From Spirosoma sp. (GTDB taxonomy: Bacteria > Bacteroidota > Bacteroidia > Cytophagales > Spirosomataceae), in contig NZ_JAPLET010000020.1 in assembly GCF_026391055.1 (NCBI RefSeq), positions 186,001 to 250,000 of the forward strand: a stretch of 64,000 nt of DNA, given 5' to 3'. Position numbers and translations under genes: made by a program. Below the pieces are notes generated by a model. It saw only the letters and a program-made list of their open reading frames with translations, ran no database searches and was not told the DNA's origin. Below, piece after piece: positions 44,405-53,135 of the stretch. The number at the start of each line of letters is the position of its first letter. Within the stretch, counting starts at the first letter, position 1.

Positions 44405-45535
44405 TTAAGCCATTTCTTCCTCGGTCAGTACTGTACTAACTTCGGTAAGCGGCAGATTAAATGCTTCGGCAACCCCTTTGTAAACTACTTTTCCGTCAAC
44501 CACATTCAGGCCCATTTTAAGATCGGCATTGTCGCGGCACGCTTGCTGCCAGCCTTTGTTGGCAAGTTGCAAAGCGTAGGGGAGAGTAGCGTTTGTTAAG
44601 GCAAGTGTGCTTGTATAAGGCACAGCGCCCGGCATATTAGCGACGCAGTAATGCACCACACCGTCAATAATAAAGGTCGGGTTTTCATGAGTAGTAGGGC
44701 TGCAGGTTTCAATGCAACCGCCCTGATCAACCGCTACATCTACCAGAACCGTACCGTTACGCATCTGCTTCAGCATCTCACGGGTGATGAGGTGAGGAGC
44801 TTTCGCACCGGGAATAAGAACGGCACCAACAATCAGGTCACAGACTTTGATCATCTCCCGAATGTTGTATTCGTTCGACATCATGGTCTGCACGTTTGGC
44901 GGCATAATGTCGGACAGGTAACGCAAGCGAGCCAGACTAACATCCATAATGGTGACATGTGCCCCCAATCCAGCCGCCATTTTAGCTGCCTGTGTGCCGA
45001 CAATACCCCCACCCAGGATAAGTACGTTAGCCGGTTTAACACCCGGAACGCCCCCCAGCAGAATACCACGGCCTTTCAGTGGTTTTTCAAGATACTTGGC
45101 CCCCTCCTGAATCGCCATCCGGCCTGCTACTTCCGACATAGGAACCAGCAAAGGCAAGCTGCGGTCAGGACGTTCAACGGTTTCGTACGCCAGACAAACA
45201 GCTCCTTTAGCAAGCATAGCTTGTGTCAGTTCTTCCGAAGACGCGAAGTGGAAATAGGTAAAGAGCAACTGGTCCTGCTTAATCAGGTCGTACTCAGACG
45301 CAATTGGTTCCTTAACCTTCATGATCATTTCGGCAATGCCATACACCTCTTCAATAGTAGGCAGCATGACAGCCCCGGCGGCAATGTATTCTTCGTCCTC
45401 AAAACCGCTGCCCTCGCCCGCGTTTACCTGGACATATACGGTATGACCAGCCTTACGGAGTTCGGTTACACCGGCAGGAGTCAATGCAACGCGGTTTTCG
45501 TTGTTCTTAATTTCTTTTGGGACACCAATAACCAT
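44405..45535 (-). CDS. ald: Alanine dehydrogenase
   Basis: Reversible oxidative deamination of L-alanine to pyruvate with NAD. MVIGVPKEIKNNENRVALTP at the start, PMSEVAGRMAIQEGA, and the Rossmann motif VLILGGGIVGTQAAKMA; 376 residues, full length. Divergent from an Lrp/AsnC regulator, the usual controller of ald; conserved half-sites lie between them. Confidence 0.95.
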   Translation of the reverse strand: MVIGVPKEIKNNENRVALTPAGVTELRKAGHTVYVQVNAGEGSGFEDEEYIAAGAVMLPTIEEVYGIAEMIMKVKEPIASEYDLIKQDQLLFTYFHFASSEELTQAMLAKGAVCLAYETVERPDRSLPLLVPMSEVAGRMAIQEGAKYLEKPLKGRGILLGGVPGVKPANVLILGGGIVGTQAAKMAAGLGAHVTIMDVSLARLRYLSDIMPPNVQTMMSNEYNIREMIKVCDLIVGAVLIPGAKAPHLITREMLKQMRNGTVLVDVAVDQGGCIETCSPTTHENPTFIIDGVVHYCVANMPGAVPYTSTLALTNATLPYALQLANKGWQQACRDNADLKMGLNVVDGKVVYKGVAEAFNLPLTEVSTVLTEEEMA

Positions 45536-45576
45536 AACGTGTACTTGCGTTGGTGAAGTAATTCAATTGCGTAGCA

Positions 45577-45683
45577 CAAATGTAAAATGTGATACACTAG
45601 TTTTCTAACAGGAAGTTTTTTTTTAGGAAAATATTCTGTTAGTTGCCTTTCTGGAAGGAAATAGGTCTGCCTATAGTCTGTTA
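45577..45683. promoter_or_regulatory. ald-lrp intergenic control region
   Basis: A perfect -7 box for ald lies on the minus strand (TACATTTG, 45584-45577). Three related half-sites follow: CTAACAG (45605-45611), and TCTGTTA at 45635-45641 and again at 45677-45683. The two direct copies are exactly 42 bp apart, four helical turns, and the first is inverted with respect to them. This arrangement suits an Lrp octamer wrapping the DNA. Confidence 0.5.
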
Positions 45684-45711
45684 TACGAATGTAAGCCGTA
45701 AAAATGCCGGT

Positions 45712-46176
45712 ATGGAAAACCTGGACAACACTGATCGCAAAATTCTCACCCTGCTTCAGCAGAACGCCCGATTGACGATACAGGAAATAGGACAGCGGAT
45801 TAATCTGTCGAAAACACCCGTACATGAGCGCATAAAACGACTCGAACGGGAGGGGATCATTGAGCGGTATGTGACAATACTCAACAAAAAAAAATTGGGG
45901 AACCTGCTGATGGTATATTGTCAGGTAACGCTAGATCGTCAAACCCGCGATGCGTTCGCAGATTTTGAAGGCGCTATTCGTCTTTTACCCGATGTTCTGG
46001 AATGTAACCGCGTGTCAGGAACATTCGATTATTTGCTTAAAATCGTAAGCCGCGATATGGAAACGTACAACTATTTTTATCAGGAGCAGTTGTCCGTCAT
46101 TCCCGGCACACTGCACATCAGCAGCTTTTTTGTGATGGCTGATGTTAAAAGCTCAACCATTGTTCCGCTTGAATAA
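45712..46176 (+). CDS. Lrp/AsnC-family transcriptional regulator
   Basis: 154 residues from MENLDNTDRKILTLL (45712). N-terminal HTH (LTIQEIGQRINLSKTPVHERIKRLEREGII) and C-terminal RAM amino-acid-binding domain (about 70-150, VLECNRVSGTFDYLLKIVS). Lies head-to-head with ald, so it most likely activates or represses alanine catabolism in response to an amino acid. The frame is open upstream to 45643; the internal Met gives the family length. Confidence 0.93.
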   Translation: MENLDNTDRKILTLLQQNARLTIQEIGQRINLSKTPVHERIKRLEREGIIERYVTILNKKKLGNLLMVYCQVTLDRQTRDAFADFEGAIRLLPDVLECNRVSGTFDYLLKIVSRDMETYNYFYQEQLSVIPGTLHISSFFVMADVKSSTIVPLE

Positions 46177-46208
46177 AAAAGCCCCTCCTGTGCAGGAGAG
46201 GCTTTTTT
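46175..46208 (+). terminator. Intrinsic terminator of the Lrp gene
   Basis: AAAAAAGCC-CTCCTG/CAGGAG-GGCTTTTTT with a two-nt loop and one bulge; begins inside the stop codon. Confidence 0.85.
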
Positions 46209-46263
46209 ACTGAATTTTATGAATCCGATTTCAGATAAGTTATGAGCATCCTCCAGACTTCAG

Positions 46264-46324
46264 CAAATGGAAAACGGATAATGATAAACGGACAATCAGT
46301 TTATCATTATCCGTTTTCCATTTG
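46264..46324. terminator. Perfect 26-bp hairpin after catalase
   Basis: Arms 46264-46289 and 46299-46324 are exact complements, loop 9 nt. The stem ends 1 nt from the catalase stop codon (46326-46328). Arms are AT-rich (ATGGAAAACGGATAATGATA). It probably ends the catalase mRNA and shields it from the convergent lrp transcript. Confidence 0.85.
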
Positions 46325-46325
46325 T

Positions 46326-47978
46326 TCAGTAGGGCTTAGCATCGTGGGCCAGTGCTTCGGCCTGCTGGGCTGCTTCCTGACCAACCTGCGTGTTTGCCTG
46401 GCCGTGTAGTTGCTCGCTTGTGCCATCGGCCACTTTTTGTAACCCTTCCTTCACGCGCCGACCATAATCCTCGTCGCACTGGCTAAACAGCTCAACCATC
46501 TTATCCTGCACATTTTTCTGAGCACCCGATAGATTGGCAACCAGGTTATTGATCAGATCGTCGCGTTCCCAATCTTCAAACGTCCGGTAGCGTTCGCCAG
46601 CCTGTTTGAAGTTATTGGTCCGGTCAATTGGCTGGCGCATCAGGTTGCCCGAAATGTAGGGTTTGTGATCAGGATACGTCCGGGGTGCCTCTTTTAGACC
46701 GTTCATGGACGACGGCTCGTAATTGACATGCTTATTCTGACCCGGTGCGGTGTCAACACGGTATTGCATCTGACCATCGCGCTGGTTTGTTGCAACATGT
46801 TTTTTCGGGGCATTGATGGGCAGTTGCAGGTAATTGGTGCCCACGCGGTAACGTTGCGTATCCGAGTAAGAGAAGGTACGGCCCTGAAGCATTTTGTCGT
46901 CGGAGAAATCCAGCCCATCGACCAACACCCCTGTGCCAAAAGCGACCTGCTCCACCTCGTGGAAATAATTCTCCGGGTTTTTGTTGAGCGTCATCATACC
47001 CACCGGCAACCACGGGAACTGATCCTGCGGCCACAGCTTCGTATCGTCGAGCGGATCGAAGTCGAGTTCAGGGTGCTCGTCGTCGCTCATAATCTGAACG
47101 AGAAGCTCCCATTGGGGGAAATTTCCGGCTTCAATGGCGTCATACAAATCCTGAGTAGCATGGTTAAAGTTTTTGGCCTGAATCTGCTCGGCTTCGGGCT
47201 GGGTCAAATTCTTGATTCCCTGCTTAGGTTCCCAATGGTACTTGATTAGTACGCCCTCGCCCTGCTCATTCACCCATTTATATGTGTTCACACCTGAACC
47301 CTGCATCTGCCGGTAGTTGGCCGGAATGCCCCAGGGCGAAAACAGGAAGGTGAGCATATGGACCGACTCGGGCGTATTGCTCATAAAATCGAATATGCGT
47401 CCGCCATCCTGCCGGTTTGTTATTGGGTCTGGCTTCAGGGCGTGTACCATGTCGGGGAACTTCATCGCATCGCGAATGAAGAACACTTTGAGGTTGTTGC
47501 CTACCAAATCCCAGTTACCCTCTTCAGTGTAAAATTTCACGGCAAAACCACGCGGGTCACGGAGTGTTTCGGGCGAGTGACCACCGTGAATAACGGACGA
47601 GAAACGGACAAAAACCGGTGTCTGCTTTCCTTTTTCCTGAAACAATTTGGCACGGGTGTATTTCGAAACAGGCTCGTCGCCAACGATTCCGTAGGCCTCA
47701 AAAACACCGTGTGCACCGGCCCCACGGGCGTGAACAACGCGTTCTGGGATGCGCTCGCGGTCAAAATGACTGATTTTTTCTAGGAAAGGGTAGTTTTCCA
47801 GCGTGGTTGGCCCACGATTACCCACTGTGCGAACATTCTGGTTGTTGGTAAGCGGGTGACCCTGCCTGGTCGTTAAGGTCTGGTCAGTGGGCTGGTCTTG
47901 TGGCTGAAGTCCGGTGGCACCGAATTCTGGTCCGGGTGTATGCCCGTTTTGACCATTACCGTTTTGGTTCGTTTCCAT
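46326..47978 (-). CDS. Catalase, haem-dependent
   Basis: Breaks down hydrogen peroxide. 550 residues: catalytic H83 in [32 protein letters not shown], and the haem-ligand tyrosine region [18 protein letters not shown] glutamine/alanine-rich C-terminal tail of about 40 residues is additional to the core ([18 protein letters not shown]). The polar first 55 residues are also extra. No signal peptide. KatA-type monofunctional catalase rather than catalase-peroxidase. Confidence 0.95.
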   Translation of the reverse strand: METNQNGNGQNGHTPGPEFGATGLQPQDQPTDQTLTTRQGHPLTNNQNVRTVGNRGPTTLENYPFLEKISHFDRERIPERVVHARGAGAHGVFEAYGIVGDEPVSKYTRAKLFQEKGKQTPVFVRFSSVIHGGHSPETLRDPRGFAVKFYTEEGNWDLVGNNLKVFFIRDAMKFPDMVHALKPDPITNRQDGGRIFDFMSNTPESVHMLTFLFSPWGIPANYRQMQGSGVNTYKWVNEQGEGVLIKYHWEPKQGIKNLTQPEAEQIQAKNFNHATQDLYDAIEAGNFPQWELLVQIMSDDEHPELDFDPLDDTKLWPQDQFPWLPVGMMTLNKNPENYFHEVEQVAFGTGVLVDGLDFSDDKMLQGRTFSYSDTQRYRVGTNYLQLPINAPKKHVATNQRDGQMQYRVDTAPGQNKHVNYEPSSMNGLKEAPRTYPDHKPYISGNLMRQPIDRTNNFKQAGERYRTFEDWERDDLINNLVANLSGAQKNVQDKMVELFSQCDEDYGRRVKEGLQKVADGTSEQLHGQANTQVGQEAAQQAEALAHDAKPY

Positions 47979-48116
47979 AACAACATTTGTATATTAACTC
48001 TATGGTTTAACCAATGGATAGATAAATGGTTTGCCAAATGACCCATAAATTAGAGTAGTATCGGCCTGAAACATGATTTACTGATCAATTACTTTTTCCT
48101 CTCTGTATAAACCTCT

Positions 48117-49082
48117 ATGAAGGGCTATTTTCGCTATTTTCTGGGCTTTGCCAGCATCAGTATGGGCGTTCACGCGCAAACCTGGCAACCCGTTACCACA
48201 CAAAACACGTGCTCCGTTCGGCACGAAAACGCAGCCACGTTGATTGGGGATAGTCTATATGCTGTGGGTGGCCGGGGTATGAAACCGCTCGAAGCACTTA
48301 ACCTGAAAACGCTTGTCTGGCAAACGCTTCCTACTCCACCCGTTGAAATGAACCACTTTCAGGCCATCACTTATCAGGGTGAACTGTACGTAATGGGCGC
48401 TTTTCAGGGGAAATACCCGCACGAAACTCCCTTGCCAAACATATATATATACAGCCCCAAAACAGGGAAATGGCGTACCGGCCCTGAACTACCAAAGGAG
48501 CGGCTCCGGGGCTCGGCAGGCGTAGTCGTGTACAAAAACAAAATATACATGGCCTGCGGCATTATCGACGGGCACTATGATGGTCATGTAGCTTGGCTGG
48601 ATGAGTATGACCCCAAAACCAATATATGGAAACGGCTGCCCGATGCCCCCCGTACCCGCGATCACATCACGGCCGCTGTTGTAGGCGATAAGTTGTATCT
48701 GGCCGGTGGCCGTAATTCGACGGCGCGGATCAATAAAGTACTGGAAACGACCATTGCCGAAGTTGATGTATACGATTTTAAAACGGGACGCTGGGAGACA
48801 TTACCCGCCACAGCTAATATTCCAACCCAGCGGGCGGGCGCTACGGCCGTGACGCTGGGCGGTAAGGTCTGGATCATAGGTGGCGAAACAGTACAACTGC
48901 TAGCCCATAATGAAGCCGAAGCGCTCGACCCAAAAACAAATAAATGGACCGCTGGTCCAACCCTAAAGCAGGGCCGTCATGGTACGCAGGCGGTTGTTTA
49001 CAAGGATAAAATCTATATTGTTGCTGGCTCGGCTAATCATGGCGGTGGACCCGAACTGAACACTGTTGAAGTAATGAAATAA
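48117..49082 (+). CDS. Secreted Kelch-repeat protein
   Basis: 321 residues with a signal peptide (residues 1-20, ending VHA-Q). Six Kelch blades are suggested by repeated GDSLYAVGG, GELYVMGAF, NKIYMACG, DKLYLAGG, GKVWIIGG and DKIYIVAGS, each followed by a tryptophan. A six-bladed beta propeller, periplasmic or exported. NanM-type mutarotases share the fold but I see no specific evidence. First gene of an operon with DUF1080 and DUF1624 genes (gap 62 bp). Confidence 0.88.
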   Translation: MKGYFRYFLGFASISMGVHAQTWQPVTTQNTCSVRHENAATLIGDSLYAVGGRGMKPLEALNLKTLVWQTLPTPPVEMNHFQAITYQGELYVMGAFQGKYPHETPLPNIYIYSPKTGKWRTGPELPKERLRGSAGVVVYKNKIYMACGIIDGHYDGHVAWLDEYDPKTNIWKRLPDAPRTRDHITAAVVGDKLYLAGGRNSTARINKVLETTIAEVDVYDFKTGRWETLPATANIPTQRAGATAVTLGGKVWIIGGETVQLLAHNEAEALDPKTNKWTAGPTLKQGRHGTQAVVYKDKIYIVAGSANHGGGPELNTVEVMK

Positions 49083-49144
49083 GCTTAATCCGTCCCATCC
49101 ATGTTCTTATCGAGTCAATTCCCTTCCCTTATCATTTACCCTAT

Positions 49145-50044
49145 ATGAGAAACCTATTACTCCTGCTCCTGATTGGCTTGTTTGTTCTTCCCGTATCGTT
49201 TGCCCAGAAGGCGGCCGATCGAGAGGAATGGGTTCAGATTTTTAATGGGAAAGATCTGAAAGACTGGGATATTAAAATTGCCGGACGGCCACTTAACGAC
49301 AATTATCAGAATACCTTCCGGGTCGAGAAGGGTATCCTGCGTGTTGTCTATGACCAGTACAAAACGTTTGATTTTAAATACGGGCATATCTATTACAAAA
49401 AGCCCTTTGCATACTATCGGGTGCGGTTTCAATACCGGTTTTTAGGCAATCAAACGCCCGGTGGTGATTCCTGGAACGTACGGAATAGCGGTATTATGCT
49501 GCACTCGCAGTCGGCAGAGAGTCTGTCGCTCAATCAAACGTTTCCTGTTTCGCTGGAGATGCAGTTACTAGGTGGCCTGGGGAAAGGAACGCGCCATACG
49601 GGCAATCTCTGTACGCCGGGCACGCAGGTGTTTATCGGGAATAATCTCCGCCCCGAGCATTGTACAGACTCCGATTCAAAAACTTACGATGGAGATCAGT
49701 GGGTTACGGCTGAAGCGATCGTACTGGGCGATTCCATTGTACACCACCTGATCAACGGAGACACGGTGTTAACGTATCAACGGCCGCAGGTGGGTGGCGG
49801 TTTCGTTAGTAAAGACCACGACTGGAATGCCGGACGATTTGGTGCCAATGCCGAGAAGCACTGGGTAAGTCAGGCTAACACCCCTCTTGGCAGTGGGTAC
49901 CTTGCTTTACAGGCTGAAAGCCATCCCATTGATTTTAAAAATATAGAAGTGCTTGAGCTTAAGGGTTGTATGAACCCTAGGGCACTAAACTATAAGTCGT
50001 ATTACGTGAAGGCAGATAATACCAAATGCCGCTACAAGAAATGA
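49145..50044 (+). CDS. DUF1080 protein (3-keto-disaccharide hydrolase domain)
   Basis: 299 residues with a signal peptide (LLLLLIGLFVLPVSFAQ). The DUF1080 concanavalin-like beta sandwich covers about 28-265 (WVQIFNGKDLKDWDI, SGIMLHSQSAESL, PVSLEMQLLGG). Related proteins cleave 3-keto-glycosides. The C-terminus carries C275 and C295 in a CMNPRALNY...DNTKC motif, resembling the Cys-bounded CxxPxAxNYxxxAxxDDGSC module common in exported Bacteroidota proteins. The stop overlaps the next start (ATGA, 50041-50044). Confidence 0.87.
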   Translation: MRNLLLLLLIGLFVLPVSFAQKAADREEWVQIFNGKDLKDWDIKIAGRPLNDNYQNTFRVEKGILRVVYDQYKTFDFKYGHIYYKKPFAYYRVRFQYRFLGNQTPGGDSWNVRNSGIMLHSQSAESLSLNQTFPVSLEMQLLGGLGKGTRHTGNLCTPGTQVFIGNNLRPEHCTDSDSKTYDGDQWVTAEAIVLGDSIVHHLINGDTVLTYQRPQVGGGFVSKDHDWNAGRFGANAEKHWVSQANTPLGSGYLALQAESHPIDFKNIEVLELKGCMNPRALNYKSYYVKADNTKCRYKK

Positions 50045-51213
50045 AACGGGTAACAGCCATCGATATTACCCGTGGGCTGGTGATGGTTATCATGGCGCTC
50101 GATCATGTTCGTGATCTGCTCCATACGCCCGCACTCACCCAGAATCCAACCGATCTGGCGACAACCACACCGGCTATTTTCATGACGCGGTGGATCACGC
50201 ACTTGTGTGCCCCAACCTTCGTTTTTCTGTCGGGAACATCAGCGTATCTGTCGTTGAGAAAGCAAAACGCGACGGCTGAAACAAACAAGACAGCGCGACG
50301 CTTTTTGCTGAAACGGGGACTGGTGCTGATTCTGCTCGAACTGACGGTTATTAATTTTGCCTTCTGGTTCGACATCCGATTTCAGTCGCTGATGTTACAG
50401 GTTATTTACGCCATTGGTGGTGGGCTGGTTATCCTCTCGGTCGTGTCGAAGTTACCGGCAAAGCAGGTTGGTCTGATTGGTTTAATGATTGTGTTCGGAC
50501 ATAACATTCTCCAGCTTGTACCAGCATTCACAAACCCGACGGCTAAACTGTTGTGGGCACTGTTTTTTCGAACAGATTTCTTTTCGGTAAGCCCAACTTT
50601 CGCCCTGCTGGTAGCCTATCCGCTGATCCCGTGGTTGGGCATTATGCTGGTTGGCTATGCCTGCGGTCAGTTGATGGAACGGTCAATGGAGCAACGAAAA
50701 CCGCTTCTGCTGCGAATTGGCGTAGGGGCGCTTGCTTTGTTTGTGCTGTTGCGTTTCCTGAATTTATACGGCGATCCGGCTCCCTGGACACCTCAGAAAA
50801 GTGGCCTGTTTACGTTTCTGTCGTTTATCAACGTTACCAAATACCCGCCATCTCTGCTCTATGCCTTGCTTATGCTCAGCCTGATGCTGGTCTTTTTAGC
50901 CGCCATTGATGGAGCTAATAACCGCTTTACCGGCTGGCTTACAGTGTACGGTAAAGTGCCGATGTTCTACTACATTCTACACTGGTATCTGGTGCATCTG
51001 TCCATGATCGGGATGAGTCTGCTACAAGGGTATTCGCTGGCGGACCTCCCTTCGGGACCGTTGAACTTCGGTCGTCCGCCGGGTGCGGGTGTTTCTCTCG
51101 AACTTGTGTACGTCGTCTGGCTTGGGTTGGTCGTCCTGCTGTACCCACTATGCAAGTGGTATGGAAAGTATAAAGCCGCTCACACTGAGATTGGGTGGTT
51201 ACGCTATGTGTGA
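50041..51213 (+). CDS. DUF1624 / heparan-alpha-glucosaminide acetyltransferase-like membrane protein
   Basis: 390 residues from MKRVTAIDITRGLVMVIM; about ten membrane helices. RVTAIDITRG with LDHVRD and THLCAPTFVFLSG is the signature of the DUF1624/HGSNAT family of membrane acyltransferases, which in eukaryotes acetylate glucosamine ends. The start codon overlaps the DUF1080 stop, so translation is coupled. Action on a sugar also handled by DUF1080 is inference. Confidence 0.88.
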   Translation: MKRVTAIDITRGLVMVIMALDHVRDLLHTPALTQNPTDLATTTPAIFMTRWITHLCAPTFVFLSGTSAYLSLRKQNATAETNKTARRFLLKRGLVLILLELTVINFAFWFDIRFQSLMLQVIYAIGGGLVILSVVSKLPAKQVGLIGLMIVFGHNILQLVPAFTNPTAKLLWALFFRTDFFSVSPTFALLVAYPLIPWLGIMLVGYACGQLMERSMEQRKPLLLRIGVGALALFVLLRFLNLYGDPAPWTPQKSGLFTFLSFINVTKYPPSLLYALLMLSLMLVFLAAIDGANNRFTGWLTVYGKVPMFYYILHWYLVHLSMIGMSLLQGYSLADLPSGPLNFGRPPGAGVSLELVYVVWLGLVVLLYPLCKWYGKYKAAHTEIGWLRYV

Positions 51214-51487
51214 TACTGGGTACAGCTTTGACTGCTTTACCAACTTTAGTAGATTTTTTAAAGTTGAAAACCGATGTCTTATGCAACTACTGTTATACAT
51301 ACCCCAACTTGACGTTTTATGGATGATGAATTAGTTCGGTTTTGTCTGGCGAGGAGGTGATGGTTGGCTTTAAAATGGTGCTGGCGGATATTTCGGAGGA
51401 GTAGCTAAATACACGATAAGCTAAGTTTATTGTTACTGTACCGGAGCCATGCGGTTCGGTATAACAACAAGCGACAAATTTCATTCT
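51214..51487. other. Intergenic stretch before the terminator, nothing recognised
   Basis: About 270 bases between the DUF1624 gene and its terminator. Only short frames are present; I recognise no gene or RNA. A weak imperfect hairpin (TACCG...CGGTA) lies near 51430-51465. Confidence 0.4.
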
Positions 51488-51533
51488 TTAAAGCAGCAAA
51501 GCCGGACAACATAGTCCGGCTTTGCTGCTTTAA
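51488..51533. terminator. Perfect 20-bp bidirectional hairpin
   Basis: Arms 51488-51507 and 51514-51533 (TTAAAGCAGCAAAGCCGGAC and its complement) with a 6-nt loop, between convergent genes. Confidence 0.85.
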
Positions 51534-51563
51534 GCGCTTATATAGATAAGGACCAGTGGCAAA

Positions 51564-52964
51564 TTACATGGATACGGGCATTAACCGAAATACGTAGCCG
51601 GGGTCTTCAACCGACACATACAAATACCCATCGGGTCCCTGCTTGATGTTTCGGACACGACCGATGTTTGGTAGTAGCTTTTCCTGCTTAACCACTTTGC
51701 TGCCCTTCATTACGCAACGATTCAGGTACTGGAACCGCAATGAGCCAATGAGTACATTATCTTTCCAGCCGGGGTACTTCGCACTGTTAACGAACGCCAT
51801 ACCCGAGGGAGCAATGGATGGAAGCCAATAGGTGAGGGGCTGCTCCATGCCTTCTTTAGCCGACAGGGCCGTGATGGGTTTACCGTCGTAATTAATACCG
51901 TACGAAATGACCGGCCAGCCGTAATTACTGCCTTTTTTGACAATGTTTAGCTCATCGCCACCGCGTGGACCGTGCTCATTCGTCCAGATTTCGCCCGTAA
52001 CGGGGTGCTTCATCATACCCTGCGGATTCCGGTGGCCATACGAATAGATGGACGCCCGAGCGGTTTTGTCGTTCACAAACGGGTTGTCTGCCGGTATACG
52101 CCCGTCGTCGTGCAGGCGATGTACTTTACCCAGATCGTTCGTGATGGTTTGCGGATTCTCTTTTTCATTACCCCGCTCACCCACCGAAACAAACAGGAAG
52201 CCTTTGTTATCGAATGCCATTCGGGAGCCGTAATGGTGCCGGGTTTTTGAATAGGGGAGAGCCTCGAAAATAACCTTCTGGTCAGTTAAGGCAGCGCCTG
52301 TTAACTTGGCACACATAACAGCGGTGGTCGATAATTTCTGGTCACCTTCATTTTTTACAGCCGAATACGAGAAGTAGACAAGCTGGTTTTTGGCATAATC
52401 CGGGTGCAGGACTACATCCAGCAAACCACCCTGGCCTTCTGCCAGCACCGTTGGGCCACCCGTTACTTTTACCTTCTGCCGGTTTTTGTCGACCCGGTAA
52501 ATATCGCCGGAACGGTCGGTAATCAGCAGTTCATCGTTGGGCAGGAACGCCAGCCCCCAAGCTGAATTCAGTCCTTCGGCAATTGTGTCCAGCTTAACTG
52601 TTTGCCCCTCAGAGGCAAATAAATTGGAGGTAGGCTTGCTGGTAAACTTGTACTGGTCGACGGTTTTCAGACTCTGCGTGATCAGTTCAGCTAAGGCGTC
52701 GATTTCGGATGCACTAAGCGTGGCTTTCCAGGTCGGCATGCCCAGATCGGGATATCCTTCCGAAATACTTTTGATAAGGTCAATTTTCGCGTTGCCGTGT
52801 TTCCACTTGCGGTCGACAAACGCTTCGACTTTTTCGCCGTGGCAGGAGGAGCAGTAGGTAGTGTAGTTCTCACGGGCGGTTTTCGCAGCGGGTCTTTGTT
52901 CAATAAGAAAGCTACTGAGCAAAAAGACAGCGGCAAAAGCAGCACTGATGGTAGATTTAAGCAT
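51564..52964 (-). CDS. PQQ-dependent sugar dehydrogenase with N-terminal cytochrome c domain
   Basis: 466 residues with a signal peptide. A cytochrome c domain (about 30-98) has haem-binding C38-S-S-C41-H42 and the likely axial M76 in LGMPTW. The rest is a six-bladed soluble glucose dehydrogenase-like propeller (GLNSAWGLAFLPNDELLITDRSGDIYRV, YGHRNPQGM, EHGPRGGDELN). It should oxidise sugars in the periplasm and pass electrons to its own haem. Monocistronic. Confidence 0.92.
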   Translation of the reverse strand: MLKSTISAAFAAVFLLSSFLIEQRPAAKTARENYTTYCSSCHGEKVEAFVDRKWKHGNAKIDLIKSISEGYPDLGMPTWKATLSASEIDALAELITQSLKTVDQYKFTSKPTSNLFASEGQTVKLDTIAEGLNSAWGLAFLPNDELLITDRSGDIYRVDKNRQKVKVTGGPTVLAEGQGGLLDVVLHPDYAKNQLVYFSYSAVKNEGDQKLSTTAVMCAKLTGAALTDQKVIFEALPYSKTRHHYGSRMAFDNKGFLFVSVGERGNEKENPQTITNDLGKVHRLHDDGRIPADNPFVNDKTARASIYSYGHRNPQGMMKHPVTGEIWTNEHGPRGGDELNIVKKGSNYGWPVISYGINYDGKPITALSAKEGMEQPLTYWLPSIAPSGMAFVNSAKYPGWKDNVLIGSLRFQYLNRCVMKGSKVVKQEKLLPNIGRVRNIKQGPDGYLYVSVEDPGYVFRLMPVSM

Positions 52965-53079
52965 AGTTCTCTATGTGGGCTTGTAATGTATCATCCTGTA
53001 AAACACCGGGCTTCGGGTGTTTCTACTGATTTTGAGCAAACTAACGCGTAGTATTTCCCGAAGTCATTCCTATGAATAT

Positions 53080-53111
53080 ACTAACGCCGAACGTTTCCAT
53101 CCGGCGTTAGT
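53080..53111. terminator. Hairpin after acs
   Basis: 10-bp stem ACTAACGCCG/CGGCGTTAGT (53080-53089, 53102-53111), loop 12 nt, 24 nt after the acs stop on the minus strand. T-run weak on the minus strand. Confidence 0.55.
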
Positions 53112-53135
53112 AAAAATAATAGCAAAAGTTGGCGG

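Noticed and set aside
44651-45556. Plus-strand open frame of about 300 codons opposite ald
   Set aside because: It is the antisense shadow of the well-conserved alanine dehydrogenase; composition (many His, Asn, Arg) is that of a reverse-complement frame.
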